Shown here: piece after piece, positions 43,122 to 54,111 of the stretch | Layout: each line of letters opens with the position of its first letter | Position numbering within the stretch: position 1 is the stretch's first letter | Source: Streptomyces seoulensis | GTDB lineage: Bacteria; Actinomycetota; Actinomycetes; Streptomycetales; Streptomycetaceae | Assembly (NCBI GenBank): GCA_013364255.1 | Contig: CP054936.1 | Coordinates: 5,424,853 to 5,488,852 of the forward strand | Length of the DNA: 64,000 nt | Direction of reading: 5' to 3' | Made by a program: the position numbers and the translations under genes | Notes under the pieces: generated by a model | The model's database searches: none | Told to the model about the DNA's origin: nothing | The model's input: only the letters and a program-made list of their open reading frames with translations

Positions 43122-44321
43122 ATGGGTCCCCATCCTGCGGTCGCGGCGATACGCCTGGCGGTACGCCGCGTCCTGAACGACATCCTCGACGAGCAGACCG
43201 CGCCCGGCGCCGGGCCGCCCCGCCCCGAGCTCCAGACCGCGCACGCGGCGCAGCAGGCGTACGGCGGGCAGGTGCGCCACGCCGCCCCCGCCCCGCGCGC
43301 CGAGTGGTCCGCCGGGCGGCCGCAGCGCGGCGTGCCGACCCCCGGCCGCGGCCGGGACGCCGCCGCCCGCCCCGCCTCCGGCCCGCGACCCCCCCACGAG
43401 CACCCGCCCGCCCCGCTGGTGCTCGTCGCCTGTTCCGGCGGCGCCGACTCCATGGCGCTCGCCTCCGCCCTCGCCTTCGAAGCCCCCAAGCTCGGCATCC
43501 GGGCCGGTGGCGTCACCGTCGACCACGGCCTCCAGACCGGCTCCGACCTCAGGGCCGGCGAGGTCGCCCAGCGGCTGCGCGAACTGGGCCTCGACCCGGT
43601 CGACGCCGTCGCCGTCAGCGTGGGCCGCGAGGGCGGCCCCGAGGCCGCCGCCCGCGACGCCCGCTACGCCGCCCTGGACGCCGCCGCCGAACGCCACGGT
43701 GCCGCCGCGGTCCTGCTCGGCCACACCCGCGACGACCAGGCCGAGACCGTGCTGCTGGGGCTGGCCCGCGGCTCCGGCATCCGCTCCCTGTCCGGAATGG
43801 CCGCGGTCTCGGGGGCCGGCGGCCGTTACCGGCGCCCGTTCCTGCACCTGGACCGCCAGACCGCCCGCACGGCCTGCCTGGTCCAGTCCCTGCCCGTCTG
43901 GGACGACCCGCACAACGCGGACCCCGCCTACACCCGCTCCCGACTGCGCCACGAGGGCCTGCCCGCGCTGGAGAAGGCCCTCGGCAAGGGCGTCGTGGAG
44001 GCCCTCGCCCGCACCGCGCAGCTCTCCCGCGACGACGCCGACGCCCTGGACGCCTGGGCCGGGCAGGCCGACGCCGCCGTCCGCGACGACGCCGGCCGGC
44101 TGGAGTGCGCCAAACTGTCCGTCCTGCCGCCCGCCGTGCGCCGCCGCATCCTGCGCCGGGCCGCCATCGAGGCCGGCGCCCCGGCGGGCTCCCTGTTCGC
44201 CCGGCACATCGAGGAAGTCGACCGGCTGATCACCGGTTGGCGTGGTCAGGGAGTCATCAACCTCCCGGGCAAAGTCGTCGCCCAGCGGCAGGGTGGCAGA
44301 CTGGTGATTCGGCAAGGCTGA
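43122..44321 (+). CDS. tilS: tRNA(Ile)-lysidine synthase
   Basis: A 399-residue PP-loop ATPase. SGGADS at 105-110 is the ATP pyrophosphatase loop; HTRDDQAETVLLGLARGSG is the second family motif. It converts cytidine 34 of tRNA-Ile2 to lysidine, needed to read AUA. Residues about 25-95 form a Pro/Ala/Arg-rich insert that is not in typical TilS. The C-terminal extra domain is short, as in actinobacteria. Confidence 0.95.
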   Translation: MGPHPAVAAIRLAVRRVLNDILDEQTAPGAGPPRPELQTAHAAQQAYGGQVRHAAPAPRAEWSAGRPQRGVPTPGRGRDAAARPASGPRPPHEHPPAPLVLVACSGGADSMALASALAFEAPKLGIRAGGVTVDHGLQTGSDLRAGEVAQRLRELGLDPVDAVAVSVGREGGPEAAARDARYAALDAAAERHGAAAVLLGHTRDDQAETVLLGLARGSGIRSLSGMAAVSGAGGRYRRPFLHLDRQTARTACLVQSLPVWDDPHNADPAYTRSRLRHEGLPALEKALGKGVVEALARTAQLSRDDADALDAWAGQADAAVRDDAGRLECAKLSVLPPAVRRRILRRAAIEAGAPAGSLFARHIEEVDRLITGWRGQGVINLPGKVVAQRQGGRLVIRQG

Positions 44322-44375
44322 ATCCTTCCCTCTCGGGGAGGCCCCGGTCTCCCCCTCCGGGGAGGTGCCGGACGG

Positions 44376-44402
44376 CCGGCCTCCCCGCAGGGGGAGGGCC
44401 GG
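44376..44402. other. GC-rich hairpin before hpt
   Basis: CCGGCCTCCCC (44376-44386) pairs with GGGGAGGGCCGG (44391-44402) with one bulged base and a GCAG loop. It lies in the tilS-hpt gap and could be an attenuator or partial terminator. Confidence 0.5.
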
Positions 44403-44432
44403 AACAGCCGGTGGGACGACCGACCGAAAGTG

Positions 44433-44993
44433 ATGCGGGTGGACGCGAAAGACATGGGTGCCGACCTTCAGCAGGTGCTCATCACCAAGGAAGAGATCGA
44501 CGCGAAGCTGGCGGAGCTGGCCGCGAAGATCGACGCGGAGTACGCGGGCAAGGACCTGCTGATCGTCGGCGTGCTCAAGGGCGCGGTCATGGTCATGGCC
44601 GACCTGGCCCGGTCCCTGTCCACCCCCGTCACCATGGACTGGATGGCGGTGTCCTCCTACGGCGCCGGCACCCAGTCCTCCGGAGTGGTGCGGATCCTCA
44701 AGGACCTCGACACCGACATCAAGGGCCGGCACGTCCTGATCGTCGAGGACATCATCGACTCCGGGCTGACCCTGTCCTGGCTGCTGTCCAACCTCGGCTC
44801 CCGCGAGCCGGCCTCCCTCAAGGTGTGCACGCTGCTGCGCAAGCCGGACGCCGCGAAGGTCGCCATCGACGTGGAGTGGGTCGGCTTCGACATCCCCAAC
44901 GAGTTCGTCGTCGGCTACGGCCTCGACTACGCCGAGAAATACCGCAACCTGCCGTTCGTCGGTACGCTCGCCCCCCACGTCTACGGCGGCTGA
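44433..44993 (+). CDS. hpt: Hypoxanthine phosphoribosyltransferase
   Basis: A 186-residue purine salvage enzyme. VLIVEDIIDSGLTLSWLL is the PRPP-binding loop and KGAVMVMADL the upstream strand. It joins hypoxanthine or guanine to PRPP. The ATG at 44433 gives the expected N-terminus MRVDAKDMGAD; a GTG three bases earlier is possible. Confidence 0.95.
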   Translation: MRVDAKDMGADLQQVLITKEEIDAKLAELAAKIDAEYAGKDLLIVGVLKGAVMVMADLARSLSTPVTMDWMAVSSYGAGTQSSGVVRILKDLDTDIKGRHVLIVEDIIDSGLTLSWLLSNLGSREPASLKVCTLLRKPDAAKVAIDVEWVGFDIPNEFVVGYGLDYAEKYRNLPFVGTLAPHVYGG

Positions 44994-45178
44994 CCCGGAC
45001 GGTCCCGGCTCCGTGACGGTGATCGGGAACCCCGGCGGCCCCGGAGCCGTTGGAGCATGCAGACGGGGACGCCGGCTCTCCTGTGCGGCTACCAGCCGCC
45101 ATGCTGGGGTACCGTCAGAAGAACTGTCTTATCAAACTCACTATGGCAGGAGGGACGGGGCGGCACCGCTCCGTATGG

Positions 45179-47218
<2,040 letters not shown>

Positions 47219-47230
47219 CCGGAGAGCCGT

Positions 47231-47255
47231 CCGGAGGCAGCCTGGCCGCCTCCGG
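47231..47255 (+). terminator. Hairpin after ftsH
   Basis: CCGGAGGC (47231-47238) pairs with GCCTCCGG (47248-47255) with a nine-base loop, 13 bp after the ftsH stop. Confidence 0.5.
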
Positions 47256-47267
47256 CCCCGGAATGGA

Positions 47268-47305
47268 TGCCGCGCCCCCCTGGTTCTAGCCTTGGGGGCG
47301 CGGCA
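47268..47305 (+). terminator. Strong 12-bp hairpin between ftsH and folE
   Basis: TGCCGCGCCCCC (47268-47279) pairs perfectly with 47294-47305, loop 14 bases, followed by TTTCG. It would end ftsH transcription 44 bp before folE, so folE needs its own promoter or read-through. Confidence 0.65.
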
Positions 47306-47348
47306 TTTCGCATGCCCGCTGATGAGACACACAGGAACGAGGCTTCAG

Positions 47349-47954
47349 ATGACCGACCCCGTGACGCTGGACGGCGAGGGCACCATCGGCGAGTTCGACG
47401 AGAAGCGCGCCGAGAACGCCGTGCGCGAGTTGCTCATCGCGGTCGGCGAGGACCCGGACCGCGAGGGCCTGCTCGACACCCCGGCACGGGTGGCGCGGGC
47501 GTACCGGGAGATATTCGCGGGACTGTGGCAGAAGCCCGAGGACGTCCTGACGACGACGTTCGACCTGGGGCACGACGAGATGGTGCTGGTGAAGGACATC
47601 GAGGTGTTCTCCACCTGCGAGCACCACCTCGTGCCGTTCCGCGGCGTCGCCCACGTCGGATACATCCCGTCCGCCAGCGGGAAGATCACCGGTCTGTCCA
47701 AGCTGGCCCGGCTGGTGGACGTCTACGCCCGCCGTCCGCAGGTGCAGGAACGTCTCACCACGCAGGTCGCGGACTCGCTGATGGAGATCCTGGAGCCGCG
47801 CGGCGTGATCGTGGTCGTGGAGTGCGAGCACATGTGCATGTCCATGCGCGGCATCCGCAAGCCCGGCGCGAAGACCATCACCTCGGCGGTGCGCGGCCAG
47901 CTGCGCGACGCCGCCACGCGCAACGAGGCGATGAGCCTGATCATGGCGCGCTGA
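47349..47954 (+). CDS. folE: GTP cyclohydrolase I
   Basis: A 201-residue enzyme. Zinc ligands are in STCEHHLVPF and VECEHMCMSMRG; PSASGKITGLSKLARLVD is the substrate region. It makes dihydroneopterin triphosphate, the first step of folate synthesis. The ATG at 47349 is chosen over an upstream frame that starts inside the hairpin. The other folate genes are on the opposite strand nearby. Confidence 0.95.
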   Translation: MTDPVTLDGEGTIGEFDEKRAENAVRELLIAVGEDPDREGLLDTPARVARAYREIFAGLWQKPEDVLTTTFDLGHDEMVLVKDIEVFSTCEHHLVPFRGVAHVGYIPSASGKITGLSKLARLVDVYARRPQVQERLTTQVADSLMEILEPRGVIVVVECEHMCMSMRGIRKPGAKTITSAVRGQLRDAATRNEAMSLIMAR

Positions 47955-47961
47955 GCCGTCC

Positions 47962-47978
47962 GGCCCCCGCCGGGGGCC
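47962..47978. terminator. Two-way GC hairpin
   Basis: GGCCCCC (47962-47968) and GGGGGCC (47972-47978) with a GCC loop, between convergent folE and the DUF3180 gene. A second, imperfect hairpin follows to about 48017. Confidence 0.55.
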
Positions 47979-48037
47979 TGTGTCCCGCCCCGCCCCTGGT
48001 CGTCGGGGCCGGGGCGGTCACCCGGCCGGCGGCGCGC

Positions 48038-48526
48038 TCAGGCCGCCGGTTCCGCGTTGCCGTGGTCCTCGTCGTCGTCCTCGGGGAGCTTGCAGACCCG
48101 TTCGAGGAAGAGGGCCGCCGCTATCACCGCGATGCCGGCCAGGACCGAGAAGGCCGCGTAGACGGCCTGGTCGCGGCGGGCCGGGATGTCGAGGAGTTCC
48201 AGCAGGAAGACGCCGGTGCCGCCGTACATGCCGGCGACCAGCGCGGCCACCAGGGCGCTCGCCTGGCCGAAGACGACCGCGCGGGCCGCCATCAGCGGGT
48301 CCACGCCCTTGGCGCCGGGCCGCCGTTCGCGCTGCGCCTTGAACCGGGCGCGCAGCGACAGCGCCGTGGACAGCAGGACGACGGCGATCAGGCCGAGGAC
48401 GATCGGCGCGGCCACCGGCACGCTGGGCAGCGTCCCCACCGAGTTCCACAGCCGGGCGCCCGCCCAGGACAGCACTCCGGCCACGACGAACACGCCGGCC
48501 AGCACCCTGATGCGCAGCTCTTTCAC
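48038..48526 (-). CDS. DUF3180 membrane protein
   Basis: A 162-residue protein with four hydrophobic segments (residues 7-25, 38-57, 88-108, 120-140) and a very acidic tail EDDDEDHG. It matches DUF3180, which follows folK in many actinobacteria. Function unknown. Confidence 0.85.
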   Translation of the reverse strand: MKELRIRVLAGVFVVAGVLSWAGARLWNSVGTLPSVPVAAPIVLGLIAVVLLSTALSLRARFKAQRERRPGAKGVDPLMAARAVVFGQASALVAALVAGMYGGTGVFLLELLDIPARRDQAVYAAFSVLAGIAVIAAALFLERVCKLPEDDDEDHGNAEPAA

Positions 48527-48574
48527 GGTGTCCCTTCAGCTCCCCCGGACCGTGGTCGGGCGTGGGCGGCCGCC

Positions 48575-48643
48575 GGCCGGACCCGGTCGCCGGGTCCGGC
48601 CGCGGCCGAACATCGTCTGGACGTACGGCCGCGGCCGTACGTC
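48575..48643 (-). terminator. Hairpin and 24-bp palindrome after folK
   Basis: GGCCGGACCCGG (48575-48586) pairs with 48590-48601 around TCG. Next to it, 48620-48643 is a perfect 24-bp palindrome centred on GGCCGCGGCC. Both lie between the folK stop and the DUF3180 start and would form strong RNA stems. Confidence 0.6.
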
Positions 48644-48659
48644 GTCTAGACCTTAACGA

Positions 48660-49271
48660 CTACTCGGGCAGCCGGAGTTCCAGGTCCGCGCGCGGTTCGA
48701 CGCCCGCACGGGTGACGGAGGCCAGCAGGCCGGAGACCGGTCCGCGGCCCGGGAGCTGGGCCTCGGGGTCCACGTCGTGCCACGGGGCGAGGACGAAGGC
48801 GCGTTCGTGGGCGCGCGGGTGCGGGAGCGTCAGCCGGGGGTCGTCGGAGACGACGTCGGCGTAGGAGACGATGTCGACGTCGATGGTGCGCGGGCCCCAG
48901 CGCTCGTCCCGGACCCGGTTGAACGCCTCCTCGACGGCGTGCGCCCGCTCCAGCAGGGAGGACGGCGGCAGCGTCGTCTTCAGCACCACCACGGCGTTGA
49001 AGTACGACGGCTGGGAGCCGGGATCGACGCCCCACGGCTCGGTCTCGTAGACGGGGGAGACCGCCTTGATGCGCACGCCGGGCGTGTCCTCCAGGGCGTC
49101 GATGGCGCCCTGGAGGGTCTCCAGGCGGTTGCCGAGGTTGGAGCCGAGGGAGACGACGGCCCGTTTCGGGTTGCTGAGGGTGGTGTCGGCGGCGTCGACC
49201 TGCTGGACGACCGAGGCGGGCACCGGCTGGACGGTCGGGTCGCTGTGACCCTGGAGGAAAGGTCGGGTCAT
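48660..49271 (-). CDS. folK: 2-amino-4-hydroxy-6-hydroxymethyldihydropteridine diphosphokinase
   Basis: A 203-residue HPPK. VSLGSNLGNRLETLQGA is the N-terminal signature and RWGPRTIDVDIV the substrate/magnesium motif. It transfers pyrophosphate to the pterin before FolP. About 38 extra residues precede the core. The ATG at 49271 overlaps the folB stop (ATGA). Confidence 0.95.
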   Translation of the reverse strand: MTRPFLQGHSDPTVQPVPASVVQQVDAADTTLSNPKRAVVSLGSNLGNRLETLQGAIDALEDTPGVRIKAVSPVYETEPWGVDPGSQPSYFNAVVVLKTTLPPSSLLERAHAVEEAFNRVRDERWGPRTIDVDIVSYADVVSDDPRLTLPHPRAHERAFVLAPWHDVDPEAQLPGRGPVSGLLASVTRAGVEPRADLELRLPE

Positions 49272-49627
49272 ACTCGGCTCCGGGTGATGGTGACGGTCAC
49301 GTCGTCGAAGGGGACGGTGATCGGGGCGTCCGGTTTGTGGACGCAGACCTCGACCTGCTCCACCCCCTCGTGCTTCAGACAGACCTGTGCGATGCGCTCG
49401 GCGAGCGTCTCGATCAGGTTCACCGGCTCGCCCTCCACCGCGGCCACGACCTCTTCGGCCACGATGCCGTAGTGCACGGTCTTCGCCAGGTCGTCGTCGG
49501 CGGCGGCCGGCCGGGTGTCCACACCCAGGACGAGGTCGACGAGGAACGTCTGGCCCTCCTCACGCTCCTTGGGGAACACTCCGTGGTGCCCGCGGGCCTT
49601 CAGGCCGCGCAGCGCGACACGATCCAC
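49268..49627 (-). CDS. folB: Dihydroneopterin aldolase
   Basis: A 119-residue enzyme: LRGLKARGHHGVFPKEREEG at the N-terminus and LIETLAERIA near 75 match FolB. It cleaves dihydroneopterin to the hydroxymethyl pterin. The GTG at 49627 has AGGAG nine bases upstream. Coupled to folK. Confidence 0.95.
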   Translation of the reverse strand: MDRVALRGLKARGHHGVFPKEREEGQTFLVDLVLGVDTRPAAADDDLAKTVHYGIVAEEVVAAVEGEPVNLIETLAERIAQVCLKHEGVEQVEVCVHKPDAPITVPFDDVTVTITRSRV

Positions 49628-49886
49628 GCGAATCACTCCTGCAGTCGTCGGTGACGGCCGGTCCCTGCCGCGTGCGGGCGGCACACCGGTCTCGGACGAA
49701 TCTACCCGCGGCCACCGACAGCGCCGGGCGGCGGGGCGGGCGACGGCGGGCGGAGCGGGGAGGTTTCACCGTGTGTTTCCCCTGGCGAAGCCGTCTGCTC
49801 ACGGCGCGGCGGCCCCTCCGGTACCCGAAGTCGTGATTCCGGCCACTCATGCGCTCCGCCGCCCTTCCCCAGGGCCCCCTACCCGC

Positions 49887-50390
49887 TCAGGCGGGGCTGT
49901 CGTCGTCCTCGTCGGCGTCGTTTTCGGCCAGAACCGGGGAGGCGTGGTGGGACCAGAGCTTCCAGCCGGCCGGGGTGCGCCGGAACACGTTCGTGGCGAC
50001 CACGAGCTGTCCGACCAGCGGTCCCAGCTCGTCGCCGTCGCCGGGCGCGGGGCCGCCGCTGAGGATGTTCTCGGCGCAGGTCACCAGGGCCGTGTCACCG
50101 GTGACGGAGACGTGCACGTCGGTCAGGAAGAACTGGATGTAGTCGGTGTTCGCCATGATCAGCGCGTACGACCGCAGCACCTCGCCGCGGCCGGTCAGGG
50201 CCGGCCAGCCCGGGTGCACGCAGGAGATCACGCCGGCGTCGGCCGGATCGTGGTACTCCTCGTCGACGCCCAGGTCGGAGGGGGTGAGCCAGAGTGAGGT
50301 CAGTTCCTCGAAGTCGCCCCGCTCCAGTGCCTCGTAGTAGGCGGTGTTGGCTGCCTCGACCTGCTCGACATCCGTGTGCGGCGCGGTCAC
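49887..50390 (-). CDS. NTF2/SnoaL-like protein
   Basis: A 167-residue protein with the NTF2-like cone fold pattern: ANTAYYEALERGDFEELTSLW, then VHVSVTGDTALVTCAENI and FRRTPAGWKLWSHHAS, with an acidic tail. The start overlaps the folP stop (GTGA), with AAGGAG upstream. It is conserved between folP and folB in Streptomyces; no role in folate synthesis is known to me. Confidence 0.85.
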   Translation of the reverse strand: MTAPHTDVEQVEAANTAYYEALERGDFEELTSLWLTPSDLGVDEEYHDPADAGVISCVHPGWPALTGRGEVLRSYALIMANTDYIQFFLTDVHVSVTGDTALVTCAENILSGGPAPGDGDELGPLVGQLVVATNVFRRTPAGWKLWSHHASPVLAENDADEDDDSPA

Positions 50391-51328
50391 CGGGCTCCTT
50401 CGGGCGAGGCGGCCGGCTGTGCGGCGCGGACGCCGTCACCGGTGGGCGCGGCGGCGGCCGGGGCGGCGGCGCGGGCCTGCTCGACGGCACGGGCGACCCG
50501 TACGGCGTCGGCGGTGGCGCGTACCTCGTGCACGCGCACCGCCCACGCGCCGGCGTGCGCCGCGAGCGCGGAGACGGCGGCCGTGGCGGCGTCGCGCTCC
50601 CGCGCGGGCGGCGGCGCGCCCTCGGGGCCGGCCAGCACCCGGCCGAGGAACCGCTTGCGGGAGGCGGCGACCAGCACCGGGTGGCCGAGGTCCAGCAGAC
50701 TGTCGAGGCGGGCCAGCAGGGCGAGGTCGTGCTCGGCGTCCTTGGAGAAGCCGAGTCCGGGGTCGACGACGACGCGGTCCGGGGCGACGCCGCCCGCCAG
50801 GACGGCCTCCACGCGCGCGTGCAGCTCGTCGGCGACCTCGGAGACGACGTCGGCGTAGACGCCCTTGACGTTGCCGCCCTCCAGGAAGCCGCGCCAGTGC
50901 ATGACGACGAACGGGGCGCCGGTGGCCGCGACGACCGGGATCATGTCGGGGTCGGCGAGACCGCCGCTGACGTCGTTGACGAGGACCGCGCCGACGGCGA
51001 GGGCCTGCTCGGCGACGCGGGCGCGCATGGTGTCGACCGAGACCGTGACGCCCTCGGCGGCCAGGCCGCGCACCACCGGGACGACCCGCCGCAGCTCCTC
51101 GGCCTCGTCCACGCGGGCGGCGCCGGGGCGGGTGGACTCGCCGCCGACGTCGACCAGGTCGGCGCCCTGCGCGACCAGGTCGAGACCGTGCTTGACGGCG
51201 GTGGTCGTGTCGAACCAGCGGCCGCCGTCGGAGAAGGAGTCGGGGGTCACGTTCACGACTCCCATGACCGCGCAGCGGTCCCATGCCGGAAGGCCCGCCA
51301 CTCGGCCGCGCCCGCTCTGGTTGCTCAT
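50387..51328 (-). CDS. folP: Dihydropteroate synthase
   Basis: A 313-residue enzyme. VMGVVNVTPDSFSDGGRW and VDVGGESTRPGA are the two pterin/pyrophosphate signatures. It joins p-aminobenzoate to the pterin and is the sulphonamide target. The C-terminal 35 residues are an Ala/Pro-rich tail. The ATG at 51328 has a weak ribosome site. Confidence 0.95.
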   Translation of the reverse strand: MSNQSGRGRVAGLPAWDRCAVMGVVNVTPDSFSDGGRWFDTTTAVKHGLDLVAQGADLVDVGGESTRPGAARVDEAEELRRVVPVVRGLAAEGVTVSVDTMRARVAEQALAVGAVLVNDVSGGLADPDMIPVVAATGAPFVVMHWRGFLEGGNVKGVYADVVSEVADELHARVEAVLAGGVAPDRVVVDPGLGFSKDAEHDLALLARLDSLLDLGHPVLVAASRKRFLGRVLAGPEGAPPPARERDAATAAVSALAAHAGAWAVRVHEVRATADAVRVARAVEQARAAAPAAAAPTGDGVRAAQPAASPEGAR

Positions 51329-52071
51329 ACGTTCAGCCTAGGCCCAGCAGAGGAACGAGGAGCCCCGCGGCCCAGCGGCAGGACGGCACTCCAGCCACCC
51401 CGGCGAGTCCCGAAGCCGGGCCCAGGGCGGAGCCCCGGCCAGCCGTCGGCCGGACCCCGGCGAGCCTCAAAGCCAGCCGTCGGCCGGAGCTCGGCGAGCA
51501 CCGAAGCCGGCCCTCGGGCGGAGCCCCCGCCAGCTGTCGGCCGGACCCCGGCGAGCCTCGAAGCCAGCCGTCGGCTGGAGCTCGGCGAGCCTCGGAGCCG
51601 CCCCTCGGCCGCCCCTCGGCCGGAGCCCGGCCGGACCTCGGCTGGCCCCCGGCCGGAGACGGGCGGGAAGCGGGTGGAGCCGCGGCGTCGGAGGGGCGGC
51701 AGGGGAGAGCGCTCGGCACCGGTCGTGCGGCGCGGACGCTCCGCTCGGCCACCGTGCGCACGCCGGCCGCGGGCGGGGGCGTACGGCGGGGTGCGCCCAG
51801 TCGGTGCGGGGCGGGTCCGGAGGACGTCCGGGTACGGGTCGCCCCCGGCGCCGGAGGGGCGTCGGGGGCCTGGGTGGGGTGGGGCGCTGGTCGCGCCGCG
51901 CGGGACCGAGAGCCGGTTGCCCCGCGCGGGGCGAGGGCCGGTCGTCCCGCGCAGGCGGGGGCCGGTCACCTCGCGTGGGCCGAGGCGGCGGTGGCCCCGC
52001 GTGGGCCGGGGAGGGCGGTCGTCCCGCGTGGGCCGAGGGGTCGGGGGCTCCGCGTGGGCCGGGAAGGGCGG
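51329..52071. other. Repeat-rich non-coding gap between mprF-like gene and folP
   Basis: About 740 bp. Open frames on both strands are biased Pro/Arg/Gly products of repeats and lack ribosome sites. Two arrays fill much of it (51412-51593 and 51972-52077). Promoters for folP should lie near the left end but none is clear. Confidence 0.6.
51412..51593. repeat. Two tandem copies of a 91-bp repeat
   Basis: 51412-51502 and 51503-51593 both start GAAGCCGG, contain GTCGGCCGGACCCCGGCGAG and end GGAGCTCGGCGAGC plus four bases, with few mismatches. Each unit is itself a degenerate duplication of about 57 + 34 bp. A third, decayed partial copy follows. Confidence 0.8.
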
Positions 52072-52077
52072 TTATGC
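51972..52077. repeat. Four tandem 26-27-bp repeats starting CGCGTGGGCCG
   Basis: Units at 51972-51997, 51998-52024, 52025-52050 and 52051-52077 all begin CGCGTGGGCCG, with two alternating right halves. The last unit contains the stop codon of the mprF-like gene (52072-52074), so the array touches its coding end. Confidence 0.8.
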
Positions 52078-53907
52078 CGCGCGGACGTCGCGTTCGGTGA
52101 TCGTGTGCGGGCACGCGGTGCGGGCGGCACGGCGGCGGCGCAGGAAGCGCGGCATCGGCAGGGCGAGGTCGACGAAGCCCTCCGCCTGCATCGTGGCGAA
52201 GCCGATCCGCGGCAGGTCCGAGGAGGCGCGGTAGACGATGTACCGCGGCTCCCAGCGGGGCTGGAACTTGGCGTTGAACTTGTACAGCGACTCGATCTGG
52301 AACCAGCGGGAGAGGAACACCAGCAGCCCCCGCCAGGCCCGCAGCACCGGCCCCGCACCGATCTTCTCGCCGCGCGCCAGCGCGGAGCGGAACATGGCGA
52401 AGTTCAGCGAGATCCGCTCGACGCCGAGCTTGGGCGCGGCCTGGAGCGTGGCGACGATCAGCAGTTCGTTCATGCCGGGGTCGGCCGAGCGGTCGCGCCG
52501 CATCAGCTCGAGGGAGGCGCCGTCCGGCCCCCAGGGCACGAAGTGGATGATCGCCTTCAGGTCGCCGTACTCGCCGGGCTCGTCGTCCCGCTTGTGCGCG
52601 GTCGCTATCAGGCAGTCGCCGTCGGAGGGGTCGCCGATCCGGCCGAGCGCCATGGAGAAGCCGCGCTCGGTGTCGGTGCCGCGCCAGTCCTCGGCGGCCC
52701 GCCGGACCCGCTCCAGCTCGGCGTCGCCGAGGTCACGGATGCGCCGCACGCGGGTTTCGTAGCCGGCCCGTTCGATGCGCTTGACCATCTGGCGGACGTT
52801 GCGCATCGCGCGTCCGGCGAGCGAGAAATCCGCGACGTCGACCACCGCCTCGTCACCGAGTTCCAGGGCGTCCAGACCGGTCTCGCGGGTCCACACCTCG
52901 CCGCCGGTCTCAGAGCAGCCCACGACGGCGGGCGTCCAGGAGTGGGCCTTGGCCTCGTCCATGAAGCGTTCGATGGCGCCGGGCCAGGCCTCCACGTCGC
53001 CGATCGGGTCGCCGCTGGCGAGCATCACCCCGGAGACGACGCGGTAGGTCACCGCGGCCTTGCCGCTGGGGGAGAAGACGACCGCCTTGTCGCGGCGCAG
53101 CGCGAAGTGGCCCAGCGAGTCGCGGCGGCCGTGCCTGGCCAGCAGGTCGCGCAGCCGGCCCTCGTCCTCCTCCGACAGCCGGGCGGCCGGGTGTTCGGGG
53201 CGGAAGGCGAGGTACGCCGTGGTGACCGCGGTGAGCCAGCCGAGGGCGCCGAGGGAGTAGGCGACGGTCCAGGAGGTGTTGCCCTGGTAGTCGACCGGGC
53301 CCTCGAAGCCGACCAGGCCGTAGAGCACGTGGGTGAGCCGGTCGGCCAGACCGGGGTTGCCGACCACGCGGTGCGGGTGGGTGCTGACGATGAGCATGCC
53401 CAGCGCCACCGAACCGGCGCTCATCAGCACGAAGTTGGTCAGCGCCCGCCACCGGCTGCGCGGGTCGGGCAGGGCCGAGAACTCCTTGCGGTGCATCAGC
53501 AGCGGCGCCAGCAGCGCGAGCGAGATGACGACGCCGATGACGGAGTGCCGGTAGCCGAACTCGGCCGCCGCGCCCGCCGGGAGCAGCACCACGGCGGCGC
53601 GCCAGGCCCGCCGCTTGCGCCGCCTCAGACCGTGCGCGAGGAGCAGCAGCAGGACGCCCGCGCTGAGCGAGAGCGCCGCCACGAACGGTCCGAAGGACCC
53701 CGGCAGCACCTCGACCATGGTGTGCATCCGGCTGTGCCGGAAGCGCGGGAAGACGGCCGCGGCGATGTCGAGGAGGCCGACGACCGCGCAGGCCCTGCCG
53801 ATCAGCGTGGGGACGACCTCCGGCCGGGGCCCGCGGAGTATGCGTCGCATCCGATCTGAGCGGCCCGGAACCCCGTCCGACATTTCCCCATCTACCCTGA
53901 CAGACAT
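52072..53907 (-). CDS. MprF-like phosphatidylglycerol lysyltransferase-type protein
   Basis: A 611-residue protein. Residues 40-265 hold about six membrane spans; residues 280-590 are the cytosolic GNAT-like domain of the MprF/LysX-C family (VTYRVVSGVMLASGDPIGDV, then FSMALGRIGDPSDGDCLIA and LELMRRDRSADPGMNELLI). It likely transfers an amino acid from aminoacyl-tRNA to a membrane lipid, lowering surface charge; donor specificity is unknown. Starts at 53967 (AGAGGG upstream) and 53883 are alternatives to 53907. Confidence 0.8.
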   Translation of the reverse strand: MSVRVDGEMSDGVPGRSDRMRRILRGPRPEVVPTLIGRACAVVGLLDIAAAVFPRFRHSRMHTMVEVLPGSFGPFVAALSLSAGVLLLLLAHGLRRRKRRAWRAAVVLLPAGAAAEFGYRHSVIGVVISLALLAPLLMHRKEFSALPDPRSRWRALTNFVLMSAGSVALGMLIVSTHPHRVVGNPGLADRLTHVLYGLVGFEGPVDYQGNTSWTVAYSLGALGWLTAVTTAYLAFRPEHPAARLSEEDEGRLRDLLARHGRRDSLGHFALRRDKAVVFSPSGKAAVTYRVVSGVMLASGDPIGDVEAWPGAIERFMDEAKAHSWTPAVVGCSETGGEVWTRETGLDALELGDEAVVDVADFSLAGRAMRNVRQMVKRIERAGYETRVRRIRDLGDAELERVRRAAEDWRGTDTERGFSMALGRIGDPSDGDCLIATAHKRDDEPGEYGDLKAIIHFVPWGPDGASLELMRRDRSADPGMNELLIVATLQAAPKLGVERISLNFAMFRSALARGEKIGAGPVLRAWRGLLVFLSRWFQIESLYKFNAKFQPRWEPRYIVYRASSDLPRIGFATMQAEGFVDLALPMPRFLRRRRAARTACPHTITERDVRAA

Positions 53908-54111
53908 CGCATCCCGTAGTTCTGCGAGAGACCTTGAATCCGGTGCCGATCGGGCATCCGGCGACATTGCGCCCTCTAGGACGGTGTCTAGGGGAGAGAG
54001 GTTCACTCCTCGTCGGAAATCCGGTTCAAAGGCCGGGGAAAGCTCGGGGCAAGTCCGCGCCAAGAGGCGGGGGCGGCCCAGGGCGCGGAGAGCAGGCAGG
54101 AAAGAGCGCCC

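Noticed and set aside
51325..51969. Possible 214-residue gene in the repeat gap
   Set aside because: The translation only mirrors the 91-bp repeat, has no ribosome site and matches no family.
51412..52077. CRISPR array
   Set aside because: Units are directly tandem without unique spacers of constant length, and no cas adaptation or effector genes are nearby; the Cas4-like nuclease is far away in another operon.
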